Assembly (NCBI GenBank): GCA_024231905.1
Contig: JAAEQC010000033.1
Span: 248,001 to 312,000 of the forward strand
Direction: 5' to 3'
Source of the DNA: a bacterium
Lineage (GTDB): Bacteria > Krumholzibacteriota > Krumholzibacteriia > LZORAL124-64-63
DNA: 64,000 bases
The notes beneath the pieces are model-generated. The model worked only from the letters and a program-made list of their open reading frames with translations, was not told where the DNA came from and searched no databases. Shown one piece after another: positions 23,139 through 32,878 of this stretch (the stretch's first letter is position 1; every line of letters begins with the position of its first letter). A program made the translations under genes and the position numbers.

Positions 23139-23352
23139 AGAGACTCCCTCGCACGAGGGAGTCTCTTGATGTGGTACCCCGTACGTCCCAGTATGGGAAA
23201 CAAGTGCGCATCGCCCCTCTTTCGCCGAAGGCGCAGGCAATCTTCTGTGTATCAACAAATTCCAGCAGTATTGAGGGGCCACCTCAGGATATCCGAATTC
23301 GGTTGGCTGGCTGACCGATCATAGCCTCGAATGGATTATCTAGTAGGCACAA
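23139..23352 (-). repeat. tRNA-3'-end/hairpin repeat unit U7 (short hairpin plus ~180-bp conserved tract, ends in GGATTAT..GTAGGCACA motif)
   Basis: AGAGACTCCCTC GCAC GAGGGAGTCTCT; TGGTACCCCGTACGTCCCAGTATGGGAAAC; shares long tract with U9 and U11. Confidence 0.87.
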
Positions 23353-23557
23353 CAGTGCGAACAGGAGACCGACGCTGCCGTCGTGTGCCATGGCGTGTGT
23401 GGTATTCCGCTTTGATACGATTTCCTCTCTCGTGCCAATCCAGGCCGAAGCCGAATCCGTACCGGTCCGGAGATTCTTTGTATTGAGCCCCTCGGACGGA
23501 TAGTCGAGTATAGAGGCGTTGGCGAGTCCCGCCCCCATCGGTGTTCCTTAATAAGAG

Positions 23558-24454
23558 GTGACGGGGATGCAGGTCGATCCGTTCCAAGTCGGCTGGAAGT
23601 TGCTGGCCCCAGTTCTCCTTCTACTGTTGCTGGGTCTTTTTCTGGCTGCTACAAGATTGACCAGGGACCGCTACCGAGCACCGGGCTACCTGGGCTACTT
23701 CTGGATCTTCCTCTTCATCTGCGTCGTCACCGACTTCCTCTCCTTCACTCCTGCCGTCTGGCTGATGGCTCTCGTCTCCTTCCGAGCCCTGCGGGAGTAC
23801 TTCTCCCTGGTCGACCTGCGTCTTGAGGATCGCTGGGGCGTCCTGGGATCCTATCTGTCGATACCTTTCATGATCTATCTCATCCAGATCGACTGGTACG
23901 GTTTCTTCATCATCTCCATTCCGGTCTATGTCTTCATCATCGTACCATTCCTGGTCGCGCTCGGGGACAACCGGGGTCGCGGGAGCCTGCTCTCCATCGG
24001 GGCCATCGATTTCGGCCTGTTCTTCTTCGTCTACTGCCTGGGGCACATCGCCTACCTGGCCTTTTATTCCACCTGGCTGGTGCTGCTGCTCCTGCTGACG
24101 GTGACGGCGTGCAAGGTGGCGAGTACCTTGGCTGCAAAGCTGGGAAGGGTGCCCGCTTTCATCCTCTCCTGCGTGATCTGCCTGGCCCTGACCCTGGGAC
24201 TGCGGTCCCTGACCCTCGTGCCGACCGGGCCCGCGATCTTCCTTGGCTTCCTGGTCCCGCTATTGGCGCAGATGGGGGATTACACGATTGGCGTGCTGGA
24301 ACGGGACCTGGGCATAAGTACCGAGGATCTCGAACCCGGCCGCGGTCATGTGCTGGACTCCCTGGAGTCCTTTCTCTTCACGGCCCCGATCTTTTTCCAC
24401 TACCTGCGCTGGGTCATGAAATTCGGCGACGAGATCAACCGTCATGCGTTCTGA
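23558..24454 (+). CDS. CDP-diacylglycerol synthase-like (CdsA-type) integral membrane protein
   Basis: ~8 TM segments; signature-like LLAQMGDYTIGVLERDLGI near C-terminus; adjacent phospholipid genes. Confidence 0.7.
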   Translation: MTGMQVDPFQVGWKLLAPVLLLLLLGLFLAATRLTRDRYRAPGYLGYFWIFLFICVVTDFLSFTPAVWLMALVSFRALREYFSLVDLRLEDRWGVLGSYLSIPFMIYLIQIDWYGFFIISIPVYVFIIVPFLVALGDNRGRGSLLSIGAIDFGLFFFVYCLGHIAYLAFYSTWLVLLLLLTVTACKVASTLAAKLGRVPAFILSCVICLALTLGLRSLTLVPTGPAIFLGFLVPLLAQMGDYTIGVLERDLGISTEDLEPGRGHVLDSLESFLFTAPIFFHYLRWVMKFGDEINRHAF

Positions 24455-25865
24455 CCCTCGCAGGTGGCTCGCCCTGTTCGCGCATATGCTTGTGCTCCGC
24501 CCCCTGCTGCATCTGGTCTTCGGACTGAACATTCGCGGCAAGGAGAACCTCCCTGTCCAGGGGCCCTGCATCCTGGCCGCCAACCACAACAGCCATCTCG
24601 ACATCCTCGTGACCTACGCCGCCCTGCCTGTCCGCCTGATCCTCTCCGCGCACGTGGTAGCCGCCCAGGATTACTTCGCCCCCCATCGTCTGCTTTTTGC
24701 CGTCGTCGATTTTCTCTTCAAACCCGTCTGGGTGGACCGCGCGTCGGGCGGTGGCGACTGCCTGGAGAGGATGAACTCCCACCTCGACGCCGGGGACAGC
24801 ATCATCATCTTCCCGGAGGGGACGCGGGGTGAAGCGGGCAAGCTGAGCCGCTTCCGCTACGGGGTCGGCAAGTTGGCCTCCGAGAATCCCGGGATTCCGC
24901 TGCTCCCGGTCCTGCTGCGCGGAACCGAGCGTGCCCTGCCCCGCAAGGCATCTCTCCCCTTGCCCATCTGGCAACATGTCAGCATCGGACCTCCCCTGGA
25001 ACTCTTGGACAGGGCCAAGGATAACGCTGAGGCCCTGCGTGAAAGCATCAAGGCCCTCGAGCGGTCCGAAGTCGCCTCGCGCCACCAGCGGCGACCGGAG
25101 CGCCACCGACCGTTCGTGGTCGCAGTGCTCGGCATCGACGGATCCGGTAAAAGCACGTTGTCACGGCGCCTCTGCCTGGACCTTTCCCGGAAGGACAGCA
25201 CATGCCTGATCGGCGACAGCCTGGAGTTGTTCGCCGGCGGCGAACCTAAGACCGCGCAGCCTCTGCTGAAGGAGAAGCTCCGCCGCTGGATCAGCGCCCA
25301 GGCCAAGGACGCCAAATCACTAACCCGCTACAAGATCCCCAAGCTGACCGAACTCCTGCTGCGCGACGCCCTCCTGGGGGAGGCGAAGCGATGGTACGGT
25401 CCCGACCTGGTATTCATGGACGGCTCCCCCATTCTTAATATGACCGCCTGGTCGATCCTCTACCGACCGGATCTGATGAGTGAAGAGTTCTGTGCGAAAG
25501 CTGTCGCGCTGTTGGCTGGTACGGGCATGGCGAATGACCCTCTGTTCAAGGAATTTCCCGAACTGAAGGTGATGAAACGACTGGGCTTGGCCCGCCTCTC
25601 CTTGCCCGACGCGGTGATCTTTCTCGACGTTCCTCCGGAGGTCTCGATGGCGAGGATCGAGGCGCGCGGCGAGAAGATGCAGGTCCATGAATCCGAAGAG
25701 AAACTGGGTCGGCTGCGGGAAGCCTATCTCCTGGTGACCAAAGCCACGGGTGAGGGAATAGGCTTGCCGACCTTCGTGCTGGATGGGGATCGCGACCTGG
25801 ACTCGATCATCATTGATGCCTGCGGAGCAGTGGTGAACGCTCGCGCCACCCGGGAGGTCGATTGA
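24444..25865 (+). CDS. Fusion protein: PlsC-type acyltransferase + P-loop (thymidylate-kinase-like) kinase domain
   Basis: NHNSHLDILVTYAAL (HX4D-type) and FPEGTRGEAGKLSRFRYG acyltransferase motifs; then VVAVLGIDGSGKSTLSRRL Walker A and VIFLDVPPEVSMARIEARGE. Confidence 0.85.
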   Translation: MRSDPRRWLALFAHMLVLRPLLHLVFGLNIRGKENLPVQGPCILAANHNSHLDILVTYAALPVRLILSAHVVAAQDYFAPHRLLFAVVDFLFKPVWVDRASGGGDCLERMNSHLDAGDSIIIFPEGTRGEAGKLSRFRYGVGKLASENPGIPLLPVLLRGTERALPRKASLPLPIWQHVSIGPPLELLDRAKDNAEALRESIKALERSEVASRHQRRPERHRPFVVAVLGIDGSGKSTLSRRLCLDLSRKDSTCLIGDSLELFAGGEPKTAQPLLKEKLRRWISAQAKDAKSLTRYKIPKLTELLLRDALLGEAKRWYGPDLVFMDGSPILNMTAWSILYRPDLMSEEFCAKAVALLAGTGMANDPLFKEFPELKVMKRLGLARLSLPDAVIFLDVPPEVSMARIEARGEKMQVHESEEKLGRLREAYLLVTKATGEGIGLPTFVLDGDRDLDSIIIDACGAVVNARATREVD

Positions 25866-25866
25866 A

Positions 25867-26877
25867 ATGAGTACGACCATCGACGTGATCGCGACCACGG
25901 TCTCCGGGTCGATCAGCGACTGGGGCAAGGTCAAACGCATCCAGCCCCTGTTTGCCGAGCACGGCTTCGAGGACCTGCACCTGCACGTCGTGGACAGCCA
26001 CATCGAAGCCCGGGAGAAGGCTTGCGAACTGCTGACCGGCGGGCGGCGCCTTCTGATCTCGGCGGGCGGTTCGGGGACCTTCAATGCGGTGCTCGAAGGA
26101 TGTTGCGACACCGGGGTTCCTCTGGGCGAGATCCGCCTGGGATTCCTGCGCAAAGGGTCGGCTGATCTGATCGGCAAGACCCTGGGTATGCCTGACGAGA
26201 TCGAGGCCGCCGTGAGAGTCTTCGCCGATTCGATCCGCGCCGGCCACTGCATACCGTGCGATGTCCTGTCCGCCCGGGACTCGGGAGAGGACACCGCGCC
26301 CCGGCATTTCATCGGTTACGGCGGGGCCGGGGTATTCGGCCGCATCCCGCATTTCACGGAGAACCGCTTCATGAAGTGGTACAAGGGTGTGCTCAGCCAG
26401 TTCTTCGGCGATCTGGGGCCTTTCACGACGGGCATGACCCTGGCCCTGCTGGAGAAGATGGTGAAGGGACCCCTCGGCCGGCAGGAGTGGAGTATCCTCG
26501 CGGACGGACAGGCCGCCGTGTCCGGCCGCTTCCAGGCCCTGATCATCGTCAACGGATATCTCGGCCCCGACATGCCCTACTCGAGAGATGACCTGGGATC
26601 CGGCCGTTTTCACCTGTTCGCGCTTCGCGACCTGGGTTCCCGGAACCTGCTTAGCCAGGCGCGCCGCGCGCGTGACGGCTCGATCATGCAGGATGCTGCC
26701 AGGTGGGGAATGGAACATATCCCCGTCGAGGGGAAATTGAACCTGCAAAGCGCGGGCGGCAGGGATTTCCCATTCAACGTGGACGGCTCCACGTTGGCCT
26801 GCCGGGGCGCAGTGACTGTCCAGCGTGTGGACAGCATCAACTTGATCGCCCGGCTGCCGGATCAGTCAGGCGGCTAG
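25867..26877 (+). CDS. Diacylglycerol/sphingosine-kinase-family lipid kinase (DAGK catalytic domain)
   Basis: LISAGGSGTFNAVLEG (GGDGT-like) and IRLGFLRKGSADLIGKTLG; 1 nt from the upstream gene. Confidence 0.75.
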   Translation: MSTTIDVIATTVSGSISDWGKVKRIQPLFAEHGFEDLHLHVVDSHIEAREKACELLTGGRRLLISAGGSGTFNAVLEGCCDTGVPLGEIRLGFLRKGSADLIGKTLGMPDEIEAAVRVFADSIRAGHCIPCDVLSARDSGEDTAPRHFIGYGGAGVFGRIPHFTENRFMKWYKGVLSQFFGDLGPFTTGMTLALLEKMVKGPLGRQEWSILADGQAAVSGRFQALIIVNGYLGPDMPYSRDDLGSGRFHLFALRDLGSRNLLSQARRARDGSIMQDAARWGMEHIPVEGKLNLQSAGGRDFPFNVDGSTLACRGAVTVQRVDSINLIARLPDQSGG

Positions 26878-26947
26878 GATTCTGAATCGTCTTGCCGGAG
26901 TGATGCGGCCAACCGGAACGAGCTCCTCGTTTGTCTCAATCAACAAG

Positions 26948-27165
26948 AAGCGCCTTCTCCCGCAATTTCGGGAGGAGGCGCTTCTGAAATGGTACCCCGT
27001 GGGTTACAGTGTGCGAATCACGAGACAGCATCGTCAGGAAGTCCTGCGTCTTGCGCGGTCTTCCTTCTATCAACGCATCCCTCCCCCTGCGGCGGCGTGT
27101 CCAACGTAGCTGCCAAGATCCGAGTCCGACAGGCCAGCAAGGTCTGCGAGCAAAGAGCAGCCACG
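26948..27165 (-). repeat. tRNA-3'-end/hairpin repeat unit U8 (short)
   Basis: AAGCGCCTTCTCCCGCAATTTCGGGAGGAGGCGCTT then TGGTACCCCGTGGGTTACAGTGTGCGAA; downstream AAGATCCGAGTCCGACAGGCCAGC. Confidence 0.85.
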
Positions 27166-27348
27166 CTGCTCGCAATACGTCACGTGACAGACCAGAGGAT
27201 CCCGCATCCCGATATTGATCTTGCCTCCGATTTTCGTCCAGACCAAGGCCAATTCCGGCATCCGTGCAGGGTCCCATAACCTGGACCCGGGACATACACC
27301 GCCCCCGGCCCGCAGGCCACCGGTCCAGGTCTGCCACGACCGGTAGAC

Positions 27349-28068
27349 CTAGAACCATCCCTTCCACCAGGGCCTTTCGGTGACCTTTACCTCGTGATCC
27401 ACCAGCGAGACCTCGCCCGCCTCGTCAAGCAGAGCGTAACCGGTCCAGCTCTCGGGCAGTCCCAGGTAGCGCGTGCCCTCCGCCTCTCGGTCGAACCACT
27501 GGTGATGATGCCCGAAGAACCACCAGCGCGGCCGGTAGCGTTCGGCCAGACGTTCCAGTTCCGGAACACCCGGAGTTCCATAGTGCTCGAGGCCCGGAGT
27601 GCTGGGTACGCCGATGCCGGCGGGGCAGTCATGCGTGAGCACCAGGTCGACCTCGGCCGAATCGTGGGCCAGGCAGGCCTGCAGGTCGTGGTCGGTGATC
27701 TCGCAGCCGCGGGGCGTGATGGCCGCGTCCATGTAGCGCGCGCCGCCCAGGCACAGTCCGCGCCAGCCGCCCAGCCGGTGGATCGCGCCGCGCGGCACGA
27801 AGGTCACCACGTCGGAGTAGCGGGAGGCCAGGTCGGGCAGCTCGGCGTGGTCCTCGTGGTTGCCCTCGATGCAGGCCACCGGCCGCAGGAAGCTGCGACC
27901 GCCGCGTTCGAAATGCTCGCGCATGGTGTCGCGGAAGAAGCCGAAGTCGCCGGTCACGAAGACCTGGTCGATGGGCCGGCCGAGCGATTCCTCGGCGTGG
28001 CGGACCTGCGCGTCGATCACCTCGTAGCGGGTGTGGACGTCGCTGATGATCAGGATCGGGCCGCTCAC
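27349..28068 (-). CDS. Metallophosphoesterase
   Basis: ILIISDVHTRYEVIDAQV, VTGDFGFFRD, EGNHEDHAEL, LTHDCPAGIG, FGHHHQW. Confidence 0.88.
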   Translation of the reverse strand: MSGPILIISDVHTRYEVIDAQVRHAEESLGRPIDQVFVTGDFGFFRDTMREHFERGGRSFLRPVACIEGNHEDHAELPDLASRYSDVVTFVPRGAIHRLGGWRGLCLGGARYMDAAITPRGCEITDHDLQACLAHDSAEVDLVLTHDCPAGIGVPSTPGLEHYGTPGVPELERLAERYRPRWWFFGHHHQWFDREAEGTRYLGLPESWTGYALLDEAGEVSLVDHEVKVTERPWWKGWF

Positions 28069-30134
28069 GACGGCGCGCCGAAATCGAGTTGAAGGCCGTC
28101 CTGCAGGGCCTTGATCTGGACGAAGGCGGACTTGAGAGCCTCGCGTTCGACATCGTCCAGGTCGACGGGCGCCAGCAGGTTGTCCACCGTCAGCTTGGCC
28201 GTGCGCCGGCGGCTCTGGTGCCGCAGACGCAGGTTCAGCAGCGTGCGGAAGGCGAGTCGCGCTTCGGACGAGGTCTTATCCTTGATGTGCCCCGCCCGAC
28301 CCAGCTCCCGCAGACGATCGAGGGTACTGGTGACCGTCACGCCATGCTGCAGGGCCCGCAGTCGCGTCAAGTCCACCAGTTGGGCCTGCACGCCCTTGAT
28401 ATCCAGCACGCTGCGGCCGTCCTCGCCGTCCTCGAGCACGAAGCGGCCGAAGGTGTTCAGCGGCGGCTCGTAGGCCAGCACGCTGTGGGCCAACAGCGGC
28501 AGGAAGCGCGGATGCCGTTGGACCGCGGTGGTCAGGTGCTCCTGCAGTGCGGGTACCAGTGTGCCCTCGTCCAGCTCGCCGCGGAAGTCGAAGAAGAACT
28601 TGGCGCGCAGCAGGTCGTCCGGCTCCAGGCCGGTCAGCCAGCGATCGAAGGTGGCGCGCCAACCGGACAGGGACAGGCAGCAGTCGGGCTCGCTGGCCAT
28701 GATCCTGCCTTTGCAGTAGGCGTAGCCCGATCCGGCCAGCAGGTCGGACAGGCGGGCGCCCATCCGCAGGAAGTACTGCTGCACGTACTCGAAGTCCTCG
28801 TCGGGCACGTCCTCGAAGATGAGCGCGTGGTCCTGGTCGGCCAGCAGGGTGACCTCGCTGCGGCCCAGGCTGCCCATGAGCATGAAGTCGAAGCGGGCCG
28901 GCGGCGGGCCTAGCTCGGCGACGATGAACTCGACGGCTTTCCGCACCACGCCGTCGGCGTTGGCCGAGAGCATGCGGCTGGTCTCCACGGCGTCGGCGCC
29001 TTGCTTCATCATCAGGGCGGCCAGGTCGCGGGTGCGGCGGCTGACGGCCTCCAGATCGTCCAGGTTCTCGGCGGAGTGGATGTTCAGTTCACGCGGCTGC
29101 GACAGGCGCGCCGCCACGGCCATGAAGCCGGTCCGGCCCTGGACCACGATGCGCGACAGGGTGAGCGTGACGCGCATCGTGTCGCCGTCCTTGTGGACCA
29201 GTTCGACCTCGTAGCGGGACGGCGGCTCGATGCCGTCGGTGACGTCCTGCCAGAAGCGACGGCCACGGTCGGTCTCCTCGTCGGTGGGTCGTATGAGATC
29301 GGCCGGATCCAGCCCGGCGAATTCGTCTCGCTCATAACCCAGCAGGTGCAGCATGCTGCGATTGGCGTAGAGGCCCTCTCCGGCCATGGACATCAGGATG
29401 GCTTCGCCCGCCGACTCGACCAGCGAGCGGTACTTCTCCTCGCTGCCCCGCAGGGCGGCGGCGGCGCGCAGGCGGCCGCGCTCGGCCTGGAAGCTGGCGC
29501 GCAGCAGGACGACCATCAGCAGGGCGACGACGGCCAGGATAACGAGCACCGCCGTCTGCAGGTTGCTCTTCAGGGCGGCGATCTCGGCGTCGACATCCTC
29601 GGTGTACACCCCGGTGCCGATGATCCAGCCCCAGGGCTGGAATCCCTTCACGTAGGACAGTTTGGGCACGATGCGGGTACTGTCGTCCTTCCACTGCCAC
29701 ATGTAGTCCACGTAGCCGGCGCCGTCGCGCTGGACGACGCGGACCATCTCCACGAACAACCGCTTGCCCTCGGGATCTCCGAAGGAGTTCAGGTCCTGGC
29801 CTTCCAGATCCGGCCGGTACGGGTGCACCACCATGCGCGGGACCAGGTCGATGACGAAGAAGTAGTCCTTGCTCTGTTGCCCGTAGTGCAGGTTGCGCAC
29901 CTGGGCCACGGCCTGGGCCTGCGCCTGCCGGCGGGTCAGCCCTCCGGCCTCTTCCTCGGCGGCGAAGCGGGCCATGACGTTCCAGGCCGACTCGGTCAGC
30001 TCGCGGATCATGAGCCGCTTCTGGTCCATGACCACCCGGTCCAGCGAGGGCAGCAGGTACAGAAACACGACTCCCGAGAACAGGATGATGGCCAGCAAGG
30101 CGGGCAGGACGGTTCGCAGCGCGAGCGATTTCAT
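28065..30134 (-). CDS. Membrane sensor: cache domain + PAS + DUF294-type putative nucleotidyltransferase
   Basis: Cache signature (KDYFFVIDLVPRMVVHPYRPDLEGQDL...GWIIGTGVYTEDVD), PAS region, FMLMGSLGRSEVTLLADQDHALIFED nucleotidyltransferase motif. Confidence 0.85.
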   Translation of the reverse strand: MKSLALRTVLPALLAIILFSGVVFLYLLPSLDRVVMDQKRLMIRELTESAWNVMARFAAEEEAGGLTRRQAQAQAVAQVRNLHYGQQSKDYFFVIDLVPRMVVHPYRPDLEGQDLNSFGDPEGKRLFVEMVRVVQRDGAGYVDYMWQWKDDSTRIVPKLSYVKGFQPWGWIIGTGVYTEDVDAEIAALKSNLQTAVLVILAVVALLMVVLLRASFQAERGRLRAAAALRGSEEKYRSLVESAGEAILMSMAGEGLYANRSMLHLLGYERDEFAGLDPADLIRPTDEETDRGRRFWQDVTDGIEPPSRYEVELVHKDGDTMRVTLTLSRIVVQGRTGFMAVAARLSQPRELNIHSAENLDDLEAVSRRTRDLAALMMKQGADAVETSRMLSANADGVVRKAVEFIVAELGPPPARFDFMLMGSLGRSEVTLLADQDHALIFEDVPDEDFEYVQQYFLRMGARLSDLLAGSGYAYCKGRIMASEPDCCLSLSGWRATFDRWLTGLEPDDLLRAKFFFDFRGELDEGTLVPALQEHLTTAVQRHPRFLPLLAHSVLAYEPPLNTFGRFVLEDGEDGRSVLDIKGVQAQLVDLTRLRALQHGVTVTSTLDRLRELGRAGHIKDKTSSEARLAFRTLLNLRLRHQSRRRTAKLTVDNLLAPVDLDDVEREALKSAFVQIKALQDGLQLDFGAPS

Positions 30135-30376
30135 GAGGTTCCCGTCGGGAATGGACCGGGGTGATGGCGATCCGCGACTCTAGAACGGCGTCGGGACGGG
30201 ATCAAGAACGGTGTCGAGTTGGAGTGCTTTCTGACGCGACTTCCGACAATGTAGGTCGCTTTTATAACCAAGCCTCAATTGAACCTGTGGGTTTTTCTTG
30301 GTCGGGCAATGCCCGGACGCTAGATTTGGCGCTTCGCATCGATCAGCTCATTTCATTTCCCACCGGAGGTCCACCG

Positions 30377-30664
30377 ATGCATCACGGCCCGGCCGTCGAT
30401 TCTGGCCCCGATCCCGCCAGCGGCTACAAGAGCCGGCTCGGTGTGCGAATGTTCATCATCTACTGCCTCGTCTACGCGGGCTTCGTGGCGACCAACGTCC
30501 TCACGGAGGGCCGCGCCATGCAGAAGATCGTAATATCCGGCCTGAACCTGGCCGTCGTCTACGGCATGGGCCTGATCGTCCTGGCCCTGATCATGGCGCT
30601 GATCTACAACGCCCTGTGCACGAACAAGGAGAAGGAACTGGCCGATGGGGAGGTGCAGCGATGA
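30377..30664 (+). CDS. DUF4212-type small membrane subunit of Na+/solute symporter
   Basis: Two TM segments, immediately upstream and overlapping the symporter gene. Confidence 0.75.
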   Translation: MHHGPAVDSGPDPASGYKSRLGVRMFIIYCLVYAGFVATNVLTEGRAMQKIVISGLNLAVVYGMGLIVLALIMALIYNALCTNKEKELADGEVQR

Positions 30665-32514
30665 ACCTCCACGGAAGCATGCTTTCGACCGTCATCTTCG
30701 GCGTGTTCGTGGCGCTGGTGCTCTGGATGAGCTACTACTTCGCCCGCCGCGCCCGCTCGGCGGCCGGCTACTTCGCCGCCGGCGGCCAGATCCACTGGGC
30801 CGTCAACGGTATCAGCTTCGCGGGCGACTACCTGTCCGCCGCCTCCTTCCTGGGCATCTGCGGCATGATCGCCACCCTGGGTTACGACGGCTTCCTGTAC
30901 TCCATCGGCTACCTGGCCGGCTGGGTCGTGGCCCTGTTCGTCGTGGCCGAGCCCATGAAACGCATGGGCAAGTTCACCTTCACCGACGCCCTGGACGCCA
31001 AGTTCGACCACCGCGGCATCAAGCTGGCGGCGGCCATCAGCACCCTGGTGGTGTCGATCTGCTACCTGATCCCGCAGATGAACGGCGCCGGCTCCCTGGT
31101 CGAGCCCCTGCTGGGCCTGCCCCACTGGGTGGGCGTGGTCATCGTGGGCATCATCGTGATCACCATCGTCGCCACGGCAGGCATGACCTCGACCACCTAC
31201 GTGCAGTTCCTCAAGGGCGGACTGCTGCTGATCTTCTCGACCATCCTCGTGGTCGTGCTCATGTTCCGCGGCATCGACACCGATGCCAAGGGCCTGGTGG
31301 ACGACGCGGGCGAACCCCTGCGCTTCACCCCCGTCGAGACCACCCACGACGGACTGCTGACCGACGGCTACACCCTCGCCCATTCCGAAGGTGACTTCTC
31401 GAAGTACAGCCTGGCGGGCAAGGACTCCTGGTGGGTCCTGGACGGCGACCGCCTCTTCGAATGCCAATGGGAGACCGCCGATCTGGTTAACGGTGAGCCC
31501 GACGGGTTGCTGGAACCGGTGGGACGCCTGCGCAACATCGGCGGCGTCGAAGGAGAAAGCACCGGCCGCGTCTCGATCGTGTCCTTCCTGTCGCACCTGA
31601 CGCACCCGGAAACCCGCATAGAGCAGTGGCACAAGACCAAGGTCATCGACGAGGCCGGCACCAAGACCACCGTCTACTACCCCAAGACGGTCAACGGCAC
31701 CGACCTGATGAAGCCCGGCGCGAAGTTCAAGGTGAAGACCGGCTGGGAGAAGCTGAACTTCGTCTCGCTGATGCTGGCCCTGTTCCTCGGCACAGCCGCC
31801 CTGCCGCACATTCTGATCCGCTACTACACGGTGCCCAGCCCGGCCTGCGCGCGGAAGTCGACCATCGTGGCCATCGCGGCCATCGGCTTCTTCTACGTGC
31901 TGACCCTGTTCATGGGCCTGGGCGCGGGAATCAGCGGCACGGTCAACCCGGCGGACAACAACATGTCGGCGCCCCTGCTGGCCCTGTCCTTCGGCGGCGT
32001 GCTCTTCGCCATCATCTCGGCCATCGCCTTCGCGACGGTACTGGGCACGGTCGCCGGCCTGATCGTGGCCGCGTCGGGAGCCGTGGCCCACGACCTGATG
32101 GACCGCTTCGGGAACATGAACCTGGGCGAGCGCGAGAAAGTGCGCGCCGGCAAGATCGCCGCCTTCGGCGTCGGCATCATCGCCATCGTGCTGGGCATCG
32201 TCTTCCGCGGCGTGAACGTCAGCTTCCTGGTAGGCTGGGCCTTCGCCGTGGCCGCCTCGGCGAACCTGCCCTCCATCGTCATGCTGCTGTTCTGGAAGAA
32301 GACCACGGCAGAGGGCATCACGGCGTCCATCTTCGTGGGCATCGTCGCCGCGCTGGGCATCATCCTGACCGGCCCGGCCATGTTCGCCGGCCCCTACGGC
32401 AAGACTGCCGCCGACGCGCTGCACCCGCTGGGACAGCCGGGGATCATCGCGATTCCGTTGAGCTTCCTGACGCTGGTGGTGGTAAGCCTGATGACGCAGA
32501 AGAAGAAGGCGTAA
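30661..32514 (+). CDS. Sodium:solute symporter (SSS family)
   Basis: RSAAGYFAAGGQIHWAVNGISFAGDYLSAASFLGICGM; multi-TM; 4-bp overlap with the DUF4212-like gene. Confidence 0.9.
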   Translation: MNLHGSMLSTVIFGVFVALVLWMSYYFARRARSAAGYFAAGGQIHWAVNGISFAGDYLSAASFLGICGMIATLGYDGFLYSIGYLAGWVVALFVVAEPMKRMGKFTFTDALDAKFDHRGIKLAAAISTLVVSICYLIPQMNGAGSLVEPLLGLPHWVGVVIVGIIVITIVATAGMTSTTYVQFLKGGLLLIFSTILVVVLMFRGIDTDAKGLVDDAGEPLRFTPVETTHDGLLTDGYTLAHSEGDFSKYSLAGKDSWWVLDGDRLFECQWETADLVNGEPDGLLEPVGRLRNIGGVEGESTGRVSIVSFLSHLTHPETRIEQWHKTKVIDEAGTKTTVYYPKTVNGTDLMKPGAKFKVKTGWEKLNFVSLMLALFLGTAALPHILIRYYTVPSPACARKSTIVAIAAIGFFYVLTLFMGLGAGISGTVNPADNNMSAPLLALSFGGVLFAIISAIAFATVLGTVAGLIVAASGAVAHDLMDRFGNMNLGEREKVRAGKIAAFGVGIIAIVLGIVFRGVNVSFLVGWAFAVAASANLPSIVMLLFWKKTTAEGITASIFVGIVAALGIILTGPAMFAGPYGKTAADALHPLGQPGIIAIPLSFLTLVVVSLMTQKKKA

Positions 32515-32534
32515 GCGGACGCTGAAGATCGAAG

Positions 32535-32569
32535 GAGGACCGGCGGGGCCTGGGGCTCCGCCGGTTCCT
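32535..32569 (+). terminator. Intrinsic terminator-like hairpin downstream of the symporter
   Basis: AGGACCGGCGGGGCCTGGGGCTCCGCCGGTTCCT. Confidence 0.6.
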
Positions 32570-32596
32570 CGTTCTGAGCACAGGGCTCGATGGCCG

Positions 32597-32820
32597 CCCC
32601 AACCCTATCAACCCCGTGACCGCCATCGGCTTCGATCTGCATCGGCCACAGCCGCTGACCCCGCGCGCGTAGGATCTGGCTGAACGGCGCGTGGCTACGC
32701 TGCTGGAGAGCGAACCCCTGCCCGCGGCGACCCACAATGTGCGCTGGCAGGGGAGGAACCACCGAGGGCGCTAGGTCGCCTCCGGAGTCTACCTGCACCG
32801 GATCGAGTGCTCTTCGTTCA
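32597..32820 (+). pseudogene. Relic of a FlgD-like C-terminal domain (in-frame stops)
   Basis: NPVTAIGFDLHRPQPLTPRA*DLAERRVATLLESEPLPAATHNVRWQGRNHRGR*VASGVYLHRIECSS resembles FlgD-like Ig domains. Confidence 0.7.
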
Positions 32821-32878
32821 TGTCTAGTCAGCGGATGAAGCTCGCGCGTTAGGCCGAACCGAGGTTTCTCGAAGAGAA

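Noticed and set aside
23139-23352. Partial tRNA gene or tRNA-like RNA in the repeat units
   Set aside because: Only the last ~12-14 nt plus terminator match the tRNA; no D-arm, anticodon arm or T-arm can be folded.
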